From the NCBI GenBank assembly GCA_029961685.1, contig JARWKL010000010.1:28676111-28740110 (forward strand): a stretch of DNA of 64,000 nt. The letters run 5' to 3'. Shown here in pieces: positions 44,901-56,099 of the stretch. Position 1 is the first letter of the stretch; every line of letters starts with the position of its first letter. The position numbers and the translations under genes are program-made. The notes below the pieces were generated by a model, which was not told the DNA's origin, made no database searches, and saw nothing but the letters and a program-made list of their open reading frames with translations. The DNA comes from Aristolochia californica (Eukaryota > Streptophyta > Magnoliopsida > Piperales > Aristolochiaceae).

Positions 44901-47885
44901 CTTTCCACTATCACCCCTGTTAAATTTAAGAAAAAGATAAATACTTCATTGAATTCATTAAATTATTATAATCATAGTATATGAACCTCTATTTATAATA
45001 GAGGAAGGTAGTAGAGTCCAATTACAATAAAACTACCTTTGTCCCAATTACACCCAAACTCTAACACTTAAAGATAAGTCCTAGTATAATTAAATAACTC
45101 AATATAGATAAAAGACAAACATAACTCAAACTAGAACTCTTCTAGGATGTGATCATAAGATAAAGATACCTTTGTGAGTCCTTCTTGATCTTCCAACCAG
45201 TTTGTGGTTATCTTTGTGAGTCATTCTTGATCTTCTAACTTACGTGATAAGGATGCCAACTCGTGGTAATCATGGTGGGTCCTACTTCTTATGTGGTTGG
45301 GCCCATCTTGTGGGCCTTCCTTGGTCGTGTGGGCTGGAGCCCATCTTCTAACACTCTCCCTCAATCTGGGGGTGAGAGAACAACATGAACTCACAATTTG
45401 CTACAAATGATGTATACATTTTTTTTGTATAAAATGGCATATCTTCCAATATGCCTTCATCTTCCAACACTCCCCCTCACACTGTTGCGTCCTTCCATGA
45501 GGCCCTATTGACATAACATAAGTGAGAGTAAAAATCACTCCTGGCCGGTAAGACATTGCTCCAGTCCTACTGTTGGATGTAGGGCACACTCGTCTTCTGT
45601 AGGTAGTGTGTCTATCGGCATTGCTCTAAAGTGCCCACCATCGTGTGCCTCCACAAGACAACAACTCTCAAGTGGTAGGAGTAATAAAAACCATTACAGG
45701 GGGTAGTGGGTTTATTTATAATGGTGTCCCAATCCGGACACCGACTCTCATGGTATCCCAACAGTGATATTTTTTAGAGTTAAATTTATCATGGTGTCCC
45801 AATCAGTGTACTGACTCTCATGGTGTCCCAACCGTGATATTTTTTAGAGTCAAATAAATTATGGTATGAGAAAAGGTATTGAGGCCATATCTTCTTCAAT
45901 AATAATGTCTTGTCCAAATAGATATAATAACAGCTGTAATGTAACACGACCATCTTCCAACACATACAACACGAACCAAAATAATAAACCTTATAGAAGG
46001 ACCCATGAAATAATCATAATCCAATATAAATATTTATTCTTAGATGCAGAAGCTTCATCTTTGTGCTCCCCCTTTCTTGAATATTTTGGTCACATAAACT
46101 TATCCACAACATATGGAATAAAATACTTCTTTCTTGTATTTCTTCTACTTCTCCCCCTCAAGTTAGGAAGTAATGGCAGTGGTCCCAGCTTGAACCAAAT
46201 ATCATAGAAGTAGCAATAAACCCAAATAACAGAGATGTATAAATAAGCCCTCATACTAAGGAGAAGTGAGATATTTTCCTGATATATCAACTCAAAAAGT
46301 GTCGCAAAACAATGGGCATAAATTCGGATTTTTCAATACAAGAGAATACCAGCATGACCTTTGATACTTCCAATGCGAATATATCTTTAAATATAGATCA
46401 GATTGACATAAAATTTTCTCCTTCTGAAACTAGACTTAAATAAATTTCATCCAAGTATAACTTCACTTCATAAAATGTAATTATTAGAAGATAAATAATC
46501 TAATATATTTCAGTCTCTGTCATCTGGTCGAGCTAAGTATTGTTTCTCCTTTTTTCCCAGAATGACCATTGACTCTTCCAAGATCAATATCTCTTTATAA
46601 AAAAATCATACCGAGAATTGGTTGAATAGGTAAGAAAGTAGACTTACATATATTTCTTTTTATATATAATTCTCAATATAAAATCTCTTTCTTGATAGCA
46701 TAAAATATCATGGAATTTGAAGTTTTATGCTGCTACTCAAATCTCTTTTGCAATCTGACCTTCGCTGTTTCAAATATCGATTTATCTTTGTAGATAACTC
46801 AGATCGAAAATTGGTTGAATATTTAAGAGAATAGACTTATAGATATTTCTTTTGATATATATTTTTCCATATAAAGTCTCTCTCTTGATATTATAAAATA
46901 CCTCGGAAGTTGAAGCTTTCTATTGCTGCTCGGGCCTCATTTGCAATCTGACCTTCGCTCATTCAAATAAAGATATCTCTCTGTATATAACTTCGATTGG
47001 AAAAAAATAATTTTTCCTTGGAAATTAGACTTAAATATATTTCTATAAATATATAATTTTTAATACGAAAATCTCACTATAGAGGTAAAAAATGCAACGA
47101 AAACTACAAGTATAGGGACTGAAAAAAAATAACTATGAACCTAGACTTAGGGTTTAGGGTTTAGAGAGAAGGATCTCATTATCTTTGTGGTTTGACCAAG
47201 TCAACTCACAGAACCTGCATTGATACCATGTTGAATTTATAGAAAAGATAAATACTTCATTGACTTCATTAACTTATTATAATCAGAGTACATGAACCTC
47301 TATTTATAATAGAGGAAAGCAGTAGAGTCCAATTACAATAAAACTACCTTTTTCCCAATTACTACCCAACCTAAGTCTTAGCATCATTAAATAACTCAGT
47401 ATAGATAAAAGAGAAACATAACTCAAACTAGAACTCTTCTAGGATGTGATCATAAGATAAAGATGCCTTTGTGAGTCCTTCTTGATCTTCCACCCACCTT
47501 GTGGTTATCTTTGTGAGTCCTTCTCGATCTTTCAACTTATGTGATAAGGTTGCATGCTCGTGGTAATCATGGTGGGTCCTACTTCTTATGTGTTTGAGCC
47601 CATCTTGTGGGTCTTCCTTGGTCGTGTGACCCATCTTATAATACTCTTAGATATGTGGGTCTTCCTTAATCATGTGGGCTGGAGCCCATCTTCCAACAAC
47701 CCCCAAAAAACCAAACTTGGCCTTATGTAAAGTTACCAGAGTACGATTAACCTTTGGATTTGAAATTACTGCTTATATACCTGGTATTGGTCATAATTCA
47801 TAGGAATATTTTGTAGTCTTAGTAAGAGGAGGAAGGGTTAAGGCTTTACCCGACGTGAGATATCACATTGTTTGAGGAACCCTAG
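44901..47885 (+). pseudogene. rps12: Plastid rps12 exon 2 relic, split by an LTR element
   Basis: The exon begins near 44901 (CACTATCACCCC) and resumes at 47699 after the inserted element (44918-47698, target duplication ACCCC). The second part codes [20 protein letters not shown] with a stop right after HNS, then VVLVRGGRVKALPDVRYHIV and another stop. About 50 bp at the exon 3' end are missing before the intron sequence ATTCTTATCCAAGAC. Non-functional. Confidence 0.85.
44918..47698 (-). mobile_element. Family N non-autonomous LTR element inside rps12; TSD ACCCC
   Basis: LTRs are 44918-45353 and 47229-47698 (TGTTRAATTT to AACA). The primer-site complement GCATTGATACCA (47217-47228; two differences from the iMet complement) is beside the right LTR, and the polypurine complement CTCTCCCTCAATCTGGGGG beside the left. 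The target duplication ACCCC is at 44913-44917 and 47699-47703. The 1.9-kb interior has no retroviral-type domain. It holds a two-unit tandem repeat (about 45715-45860) and a telomere-like TTAGGGTTTAGGGTTTAG (47147-47164). Confidence 0.9.
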
Positions 47886-48958
47886 ATTCTTATCCAAGAC
47901 TTATATCATTTGATGTTGCCATGTGAATCGATAGTAACATGTGAAGTGTATGGCTAACCAATCTCGAAAGTTTTGTAAGGGGACCGGACAAGCTACCATG
48001 AGATAAAAGATCTTCTTTATAAAGAGATTCAATTCGGAACTATTATATGTCCAAGGTCCCATATTGAAATCATTTCAGAGGGTTTCCATTACTTTGTCCA
48101 TGTCAACAATCAATTTGAAATACCTCAACTTTTTTAGAAAAAGTCCCAATCAATTCGAATGATTTGAAGCATTTCTTTTTACACTAAGGACTCGATCTTA
48201 TGGATATGTCAAATATAGTGTTGAATTTATGGAAAAGAGAAATACTTCATTGACTTTTTGTAATCAGAGTACATGAACTCCTATTTATAATAGAGGAAAG
48301 TAGTAAAGTCCAATTACAATTAAACTACCCTTGTCCCAATTACACCCAAACTCTAACACTTAAAGATAAATCCTAGTATAATTAAATAACCCAACATAAA
48401 TAGAAAATTAACATAACTAAAATACCTTTAAACTGAAACTCTTCTATGAGACCTCTGTCCATAACAATTTTGGCTCTGCAAGACTTCTTATTGTGAGAGC
48501 CATGTAAGACTCTTCCATATTTCCTCTTCAACACTCCCCCTCAAGTTGTAGTTTAGAATTTCAGGTTGCAATGAAAAGATTATTGGTCTTCAATTTTCTT
48601 TTGCTGAAAAATTCTTCACAAATATAATTCTTCATAGATGCAAAAACTTCATCTTTTATGTTCCCCCTTTCTTGAATATTTTAGTCACATAAAAAATTAC
48701 CACAACATATAGAATAAAATACCTTTTTCTTGTACTTCTTCTTCTTCTCCCCCTCAAGCTGGGAGGTAATGGAAGTGATCCTAGCTTGAACCAAATAACA
48801 TAGATGTAGTAATAAGCTTCTCCATCACGGTGTCCAAACCAGGGCACTGAATCTTAAAGTTAAAAATGGCTGATAAGTAGGTAGTGTCTGTCATTCACAA
48901 GATGGCGATAAAAGACTCACGGATACATATTAAAACTCTCAATGGACTTAAAACACCC

Positions 48959-48965
<7 letters not shown>

Positions 48966-48996
<31 letters not shown>
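48966..48996. repeat. (TG)n microsatellite
   Basis: About 15 TG units inside a family N interior. The homologous position in the plus-strand copy is where plastid DNA joins the element. Confidence 0.95.
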
Positions 48997-48999
<3 letters not shown>

Positions 49000-49715
49000 G
49001 GTAAACAATCCAAAGCAACACATAAAAGGTTGGCCCAAAGGGGTACGTGAGAGTCAAATAAAGGATGGTAGGAGAAAGGGTGCTAAATAACCAATGGGTA
49101 ATGGGTAAAGAGAAAGAAAAGATGTTGAGGCTACCATGTGCGTTATTTTTCTAAGAAATTCAAATTCCACATCAGACGAATCAATGCCGACAACAATTAG
49201 CAAATAATGAACCCAAGTCAAGAAACCGAGGAGTTCTTCTACAGAAATAATGTCTCAACCAAAGAGACACAATAACAGTAGCAGAAATGGAGCAATGCCC
49301 AAATAACATGAATCAAATGTGCAGTTGTATAGCAGCAGATAACTGGTAATTAATAGAAGTCCTTAAGAGTAATAAGGACACATGAAATAATTCGCAACGA
49401 GTCCATCAAGAAATAAGGAAGTTGTACAAAATAGTATGTTGGAACCGAGTAATAATCCAGCCAAAGATAGAGAACCGAGTCTAACCGAATTGAACCGAGT
49501 CAAATAGTAGACTAATATAATCAAGGTAGAAAACAAGTGAGCCAAGTCAGGTTGACCGAGAACCAAGTTGACCCAGACCGAGTTGACTCAGTCCAAGTTG
49601 ACCCCAGTTGGCTCGGTCATGTGGTGCTACTTGACAGTAGTGAGATGGGTCAAAACTAAGCTGGGTTCGCTGGGTTGACTCGGGCGGGTCCAAAGGAAGG
49701 TAGTAGAGTCCTAAC

Positions 49716-52539
49716 ATAATAGAGGAAGGTAGTAGAGTCCAATTATAATAAAACTACCATTGTCCCAATTACACCCAAACTCTAACACTTAAGGTAAGTC
49801 CTAACATAATTAGGTAACTCAATATTGATAAAAGACAAATATAACTTAAACTAAAACTCTTCTTGGTCGTGACCCTAAGATAAAGATACTTTTGTGAGTC
49901 CTTGATCTTCCAACTGATGTGATAAGGATGCCAGCTCTTGGTAATCATTGTGGGTCCTACTTTTATGGGTTTGGGCCCATCTTGTGGGCCTTCCTTGGTC
50001 ATGTGGCCCATCTTATAATAATCTTACATATGTGGACCTTCCTTGGTCGTTTGGGTTTGATCTTATCTTCCAACACGCCCCCTCAAGCTGGGGGTGAGAG
50101 AACAACATGAACTCCCAGTTTGCTGCAAATGATGTATAAAATATTTTTGTATAAAATGGCACATCTTCCAATATGCCTTCATCTTCCAACAATCCCCCTC
50201 ACGATGTTGCGTCCTTCCATGAGGCCCTGCAGCATTATAAGTGAGAGTAAAAATCACTCCTAACCGGTAAGTCATTGCTTCATACTCCAGTCTTAATGCT
50301 GGATGTAGGGCACACTCCACTGCTATTGTAGTGTGTCTCTCGGCATTGCTCTGAAGTGTCCACCACCGTGTCCCTCCACAGGACAACAACTCTCTAGTGG
50401 TAGGAGACATAAAAGCCATTACAGGGGGGGAATAACATAGATGTAATCATAAGTTCCTCCATCATGGACTTCCAACCACAAATAATTTTCATCTTTTTGA
50501 CGGGGATGAAGTTCCTCCGTCGTAGAATCCCAACCACAAATAATTTTCATCTTTTTGACGGGGATGAAGTTCCTTCGTCATGGACTTCCAACCACAAATA
50601 TTTTTCATCTTTTTGACGGGGATGAAGTTCCTTTGTCGTGGACTCCCAACCACAAATAATTTTCATATTTTTGACGGGGATGAAGTTCCTCCGTCGTGGA
50701 CTCCCAACCACAAAAAAATTTCATCTTTTTGATGGGGTAAAATAAATGATGACATGGGGCCACCTCTTCTTCAATAATAATTTTTATCAAAGAGACATAA
50801 TAACTGCAGCTGAATATAACACGACCATCTTCCAACACATATAACATGAACCAAAATAATAAACCTTGTAGAAGGACCCATGAAATAATCCTAATCCGAT
50901 ATAAATATTTTTCTTAGATGCACAAGCTTCATCTTTTGGGCTCCCCCTTTCTTGAATATTTTGGTCACATAAACTTATCCACAACATAAGGAATAAATAC
51001 CTCTTTCTTTTTCTTCTTCTACTTCTCCCCCTCAAGCTGGGAGGTAATGGCAGTGATCCCAGCTTGAACCAAATATCATAGAAGTAGCAATAATCCCAAA
51101 TAACAGAGATTTTTAAATAAGCCCTCAAACCAGGGAGAAGTGAGATATTTTCCTGATATATCAACTCAAACAGTGACGCAAAACAATCGGTATAAATTCA
51201 GATTTTCCTATACAATAGGATACCAGCATGACCTTTGATTCTTCCAATTCAAATATATCTTTCAATATAGATCAGATTGACATGAACTTTTTTTCGTCTG
51301 AAACTAGACTTAAATACCTTTTATCCAATTATAAAATCTCTTCATAAAATATAATTATTATCAGATAAATAATCTGATAGGTTTCGGTCTTTGTCATATG
51401 GCCAAACAAAGTTTTGTTTCTCCTATTTTTCCAGAATGACCATTGACTCTTCCAAGATCAATACCTCCTTATAAAAAATCATACCGATAATTGGTTGAAT
51501 AGGTAAGAAAATAGATTTAAAGATATTTATTTTTATATATAATTCTCCATATAAATTCTCTTTCCTGATAGCATAAAACACCTCAGAAGTTGAAGTTTTC
51601 TGTAGTCGCTCGAACCTCTTTTTAAATCTGACCTTTGCTGCTTCAAATATAGATTTCTCTTTGTAGATAACTCAGATAAAAAATTGGTTGAATAGGTAAA
51701 AGAATAGACTTACAGATATTTCATTTGATATATATTTCTCCATATAAAGTTTAGTTCTTGATAGCAAAAAATACCTCGGAATCTAAAGATTGATGTTGTT
51801 GCTCGAACCTTTTTGAAATCTGACCTTTGCTCATTCAAATATCGATATCTCTCTATAGATAACTCCGATTGGAACAAATCGCTCTTATTTAGAAAGTAGA
51901 CTCAAATATCTTGCCGTAAATATATAAATTGAAATATGATAAACTACTTATAGAGGTAAAAATTGCAAAGAAATCTACTTGTGTAGGGACTGACAAAAAT
52001 AACTATGAACCTACACCTAGGGTTTAGGGTTTAGAGAAAAGGATCACATTACCTCCATGAGTTGACCAAGTCAACTCACAAAACTTGCTCTGATACCATG
52101 TTGAATTTATGAAAAAGTGAAATACTTCATTGACATCAATAACTTGTTGTAATCAGAGTACATGAACCTCTATTTATAATAGAGGAAGGTAGTAGAGTCC
52201 AATTACAATAAAATTACCCTTGTCCCAATTACACCCAAACTCTAACACTTAAGGTAAGTCCTAACATAATTAGGTAACTCAATATTGATAAAAGACAAAT
52301 ATAACTTAAACTAAAACTTTTCTTGGTTGTGACCCTAAGATAAAGATACTTTTGTGAGTCCTTCTTGATCTTCCAACTGATGTGATAAGGATGCTAGCTC
52401 TCGGTAATCATTCTGGGTCCTACTTCTTATGGGCTTGGGCCCATCTTGTGGGTCTTCCTTGGTCATGTGGCCCATCTTATAATAATCTTACATATGTGGG
52501 CCTTCCTTAGTCATTTTGGCTTGATCTTATCTTCCAACA
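49716..52539 (-). mobile_element. Nested family N element, left LTR truncated
   Basis: The right (5') LTR, 52099-52539, has an exact iMet primer-site complement GCTCTGATACCA at 52087-52098. The left LTR (about 49716-50075) lacks roughly the first 85 bp and is preceded by a small duplicated piece (AGGAAGGTAGTAGAGTCC). The interior carries five 58-bp tandem units and a telomere-like stretch (52018-52034), and has no coding domain. It sits within the element at 48219-53951. Confidence 0.85.
50451..50740. repeat. Five-unit tandem array, 58-bp period
   Basis: Units start at about 50451, 50509, 50567, 50625 and 50683. Each contains AAGTTCCT, CCCAACCACAAAT and TTTTCATCTTTTTGACGGGG with few differences. 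The array is found only in this family N copy; sister copies hold other repeats at the matching place. Confidence 0.9.
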
Positions 52540-53638
52540 AACAGTGTGTCTTCTTTCTTCAGAAACGGTGGGTCGTCTTCCTGCAAAACCAAGCAGTAGA
52601 AACGGTATCCAAAGAGACGAGCCAAAAACAACTGGAGTCACTAGATATCTCAGCAGATTTATTGAAATCTGCAATAGGTCAACACTTCCAGAAGCAGCAA
52701 CAAACATTAAAAGGGCAAGTTTCTAATTAGCAAGTATGGAAAGTTTCTGTAATTTCATATCTCAATAGCAAATAACAGAGATACCAAGTCGAGTCTAGGT
52801 TAGAACTGTCATCGACAACAAAGCAAAAAATTTCTATGTTGTTAATTAGAGAAACACCAAGAACAGAATGATCTCACAGCGCTAAAAAAAGTAAATAAGC
52901 CAACCTGAGATCTCGGCTGGATACGATCTAGATACAAGTTCCAAACAAAGAGCAATGGACAACTAGAATTAGTCGAGTAGATAGAACTTCCAAAAATAGA
53001 ACATCATCCATGAATCAATTAGTAGTGATCATGTATAGTCAACAGAGATTGATGGCAATAATTTTGGCGAGATAGTGGAAGACTTTCAAAAATAAAAACA
53101 TGCAACAGCAGAGACATCCAGATAACAATGAAAAACAAAAAAATCTATTGACGAGGAGATACTTATCTGCTCCTTCGTCGTCATCCATAAACAACAACCA
53201 ATCTGGCGCAAGCTTCCAACAGAGTGGGCTGATTCATCCTCATCGAAGCATGAACCAGGGGCAGCCGGACGTTGGCCAAACAAAGTCAGGAACACAATAT
53301 GACTCCCGATAGCGGCAATCTTTTTCTGTCTCTGCACAAGAAACATAACCGGAGTCATCTTCTCCGATGGTGTAGATCAATACGACTTCCAGAAATAAAC
53401 GATGACTCACTGTCTCAATATGATCGAGAATGATGGAGGCTCCTTGTGAAGCAAACATATGTTCTTGCTTCATCATGTCCACTATCAAAGTGATGATAGT
53501 ACCCCTTGCTTCCTCAGCTCTAACGGGTAAAAAAAAAGATAGATAGGAACTTAAACTGCTAGAGAGAATATATCATAAAATGATCACATTATCTTTGTGG
53601 GTTGACCGAGTCAACTCACAGAACCAGCTCTGCTACCA
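52540..53638 (-). other. 5' interior of the outer family N element
   Basis: Non-coding interior between the nested copy and the right LTR. Open frames at 52446-52730 and 53100-53312 lack recognisable domains. Confidence 0.5.
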
Positions 53639-54125
53639 TGTTGAATTTATGGAAAAGAGAAATACTTCATTGAATTTTTTTAATTAATGTACATGAAGCC
53701 TATTTATAATGGAAGAAAGTAGTAGAGTCAAATTAGAATCAAACTACCCTTGTCCCAATTACACCCAACTCTAACACTTAAAGATAAGTTCTAGCATAAT
53801 TAAATAACCCAACATAAATAGAAAATTAACACAACTAAAACACCTTTAAACTGAAACTCTTATGTGAGACCTCCTTCCATAATAAGTTTGGCTCTATAAG
53901 ACTTCTTATTGTGAGAGTTATGTAAGCCTCTTCCATATTTCCTCTTCAACATATTGGATTTCCAATCCTAACAGGAAAATGAGTACACAGAATTTAAAGT
54001 GAGTACACAGAATTCCACACTCAACCTCATAGATACATATAGAATTTTATGGAAAGTTGTATTCAATGAAAGTCATATGTATGGTTTGGAGGGAGATCTT
54101 TTGTATCTTTCGAGATCCACCCTAC

Positions 54126-54151
54126 AATATGAGGTAAAAAAGCCAAAATAA
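54126..54151 (+). pseudogene. rps12: Plastid rps12 exon 3 relic
   Basis: The short terminal exon, coding YEVKKPK and TAA where plastid rps12 usually has YGVKKPK. It is separated from rps7 by the expected short spacer. Confidence 0.75.
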
Positions 54152-54210
54152 GTGATTCATTTTTTAACCCTTATAAAAAGAAAATAGATTCTTGAACCTC
54201 TTTCACTCTC

Positions 54211-54664
54211 ATGTCACGTTGAGGTATTGTAGAAGAAAAAAGTGCAAAATCTGATCCAATTTATCGTAATCAATTAGTTAACATGTTGGTTAACCGTATT
54301 CCGAAACACAAAAAAAAAATCATTGGTTTATCAAATTATCTATCAAGTCGTGAAAAAGAATCAACAAAATACAGAAACAAATCCACTATTTGTTTTATGT
54401 CAAGAAAAACGTGGAGTAACTCCCGATATAGCAATAAAAGCAAGACGTGTAGGCAGATCGACTTATCAAGTTCCCATTGAAATAGGATCTGCACAAGGAA
54501 AAGCACTCGTGATTCATTGGTTATTAGGGGTATCTCGAAATATGGCTTTCAAATTAAGTTCCGAATTAGTGGATGATGCCAAAGGGAGTGGCGATGTCAT
54601 TGACAAAAAGGAAGAGACTTATAAAATGGCATATACAAATAAAGCTTTTGCACATTTTCGTTAA
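54211..54664 (+). pseudogene. rps7: Plastid rps7 pseudogene
   Basis: ATG at 54211, TAA at 54662. Blocks of ribosomal protein S7 are clear: [53 protein letters not shown] and [19 protein letters not shown]. Codon 4 is TGA, an A-run expansion near 54310 shifts the frame, and 15 bp (a Lys/Arg/Pro-rich loop) are deleted before NMAFK. In plastids this protein binds 16S rRNA; this nuclear copy cannot make it. Confidence 0.9.
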
Positions 54665-55174
54665 TCCATGAACAATATCTATATAGACACATAGATCCAT
54701 GGATCCATACATCTCGATTGGAAAAGAATTAATAGAAAAAGAAAGAATTGGAATTGATCAATATCTTTCTCCAAACAAACGAAAAGGAAAAGAAAGATGA
54801 AACATAAATCATGGATCAACTAAGTCCTTTCAAGGGCTTGCTTCAGAATAATAAAGAGGAATCACATGGACATACCATGGAATATGATTTGATACTAAAC
54901 ATTGCTATGGTTGGTCTTTTTTATATATGGGTGTTTTTAAGTCCATTGAGACTTTTTATTGGTACCCTTTGGTTTTTTATCATCATCTTGTGAATGTCAG
55001 ACATTATCCAATTTAGTGATTATTATCACTTTATTTGTTCAAAATCATTTGAGGTTGGTTTCGATTTATGTTTTATCACCCATTTCTACCCTTGAGAGTT
55101 TGTGCCTGATTTCGTACTTATCCTTGGGACATCGTGATGGAGGAGATTCTTACTACATCTATGTTATTTGTTTC

Positions 55175-55603
55175 TGTTAGGAATTAGACACCCTAATTCA
55201 ATACTAACGAGAGTAATAATAATCGCAAAAGAAGAAAAGAAACAAACACGAAGAACACAAAATTTATACAGGTTCGTCTCAAGGTGAGACTACGTCCTGT
55301 CTTCCACCATTACAGTAATCTACTAAGAAGATGAAATAGTTTATAAGAGAAAGCACACACACTCGTGTTTTTATCTAACCTCTCTCAGTCGCAATTGATG
55401 ATCCTCCTCGATGATGATAACAAACTAACAACAGTGCCCCCAAATATAAAGAGAAAATTAGGGCAACCAAATTACAAGTGTAAAATCCCCAAACTACCCA
55501 TAATAAAATAGTAGTCAATATATCATGAACCTTTTGGGGGCTCCACCCCCCTTCCAACCCCCACTATTACCCTACCGCAAAGGTCAATCCGCGACACAAT
55601 AAA
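55175..55603. repeat. Solo LTR (family S, copy 2), TSD GTTTC
   Basis: Homologous to 43902-44293 (TGTTAGGAATTAGACRCCCT; TTATACAGGTTC; AACCTCTCTCAG). It is flanked by GTTTC at 55170-55174 and 55604-55608 and sits in the family N interior just before its polypurine tract. It carries an extra roughly 50-bp segment near 55525-55575. Confidence 0.8.
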
Positions 55604-55650
55604 AGTTTCAAGTTGGGATCACTGCCATTACCTACCAACTTGAGGGGGGG

Positions 55651-55943
55651 TGTTGGAAGATATGAATAAGTTAGAGTGTCATTGATGTAATTAGTTTATA
55701 ATTTGTCTCTTCTTCACTCTTACTAGGGTGAAGGGTATTCTTATAATATTGGTACTTTTAGCATCTATAAATAAACCTTTAGGAGCAGGATTAGGATCTT
55801 TCACAATCCTAATTCTCCTTTTCCAAATTTGTCACTCTTTTTCTTCTCCTCCTAAAACCTTCTCTTCAAAACTCTCCTTCTTCTTCTCACCCCTTAATCT
55901 TCTTCTACATTGATTATACATCATGGAATCCTAAGTTTCAAAA
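55651..55943 (+). repeat. 3' LTR of the plus-strand family N element
   Basis: 293 bp, starting TGTTGGAAGATATG after a G-rich polypurine tract. Its last bases (TTTCAAAA) correspond to TTTCAACA of the 5' LTR. Confidence 0.8.
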
Positions 55944-56099
55944 ATAAATATGTCTGGGTACCCATAACAAAAGGAAAAATTAAAATTATAAAAAATTAAA
56001 AGGCTAAGAAAATTTGGATACCCAAGGCAACTTTATATGCTGATGGCTCCCAAAAGAACCCAATTTGATTGGGCCTTGAATGGATGATTTTCTTTTGCA

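Larger units (their letters stand above)
48219..53951 (-). mobile_element. Family N element with a further copy nested inside
   Basis: LTRs are 48219-48533 and 53639-53951, very similar to each other (TGTTGAATTTATGGAAAAGA to CCTCTTCAACA). The primer-site complement GCTCTGCTACCA (53627-53638) has one difference from the iMet complement. The target duplication is TATAG/TATTG in plastid rps12-intron DNA (48214-48218 and 53952-53956). The non-coding interior is interrupted by another copy ending at 52539. Its interior at 48.8-49.6 kb is collinear (inverted) with the plus-strand copy around the plastid insert. Confidence 0.88.
40667..54921. other. Plastid DNA insertion (NUPT), inverted-repeat segment, interrupted by LTR elements
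   Basis: About 5.3 kb of chloroplast sequence in plastid order: trnI-GAU intron and 5' exon, rrn16, trnV-GAC, the trnV-rps12 spacer, rps12 exons 2 and 3, rps7 and the start of the rps7-ndhB spacer. trnI, rrn16 and trnV are on the minus strand and rps12/rps7 on the plus strand, as in the plastid inverted repeat. Every gene carries substitutions, stops or deletions, so it is an old nuclear copy. Insertions inside it are a solo LTR (43902-44293), one element (44918-47698) and a nested pair (48219-53951). The left junction is near 40667 and the right near 54921, both inside the retroelement interior. Confidence 0.9.
38484..55943 (+). mobile_element. Plus-strand family N LTR element that contains a plastid DNA insert and nested copies
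   Basis: The LTRs at 38484-38787 and 55651-55943 are homologous (shared GTCATTGATGTAATTAGTTT, ACTCTTACTAGGGTGAAGGG and CATCATGGAATCC). The first is followed by a primer-site-like TGGTATCTGAAC (38788-38799) and the second is preceded by a polypurine tract (CTTGAGGGGGGG). The interior at 38.8-40.66 kb is collinear with the reverse complement of the sister copy at 48.2-54.0 kb. After the plastid block the same collinearity resumes at about 54922 (TATATATGGGTGTTTT; CCATCTTGTGAATG; CTACATCTATGTTATTTG) and runs to the 3' LTR. No coding domains are seen. A flanking target duplication was not recognised, so a rearranged outer boundary is possible. Confidence 0.75.

Noticed and set aside
48884..49090. 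Small protein with a Cys-Val run
   Set aside because: The run is translated from the (TG)n microsatellite.
54211..54664. Functional rps7
   Set aside because: TGA at codon 4, a frameshift and a 15-bp deletion.
40667..54921. A real chloroplast contig or contamination joined to nuclear DNA
   Set aside because: All plastid genes are mutated, the segment is interrupted by nuclear LTR elements with target duplications in plastid sequence, and retroelement sequence flanks both sides. Read-level checks would still be worthwhile.
43902..55603. A single 11.7-kb LTR element between the two family S LTRs
   Set aside because: Each LTR has its own flanking duplication, and plastid sequence is continuous across the first, so they are two solo LTRs.
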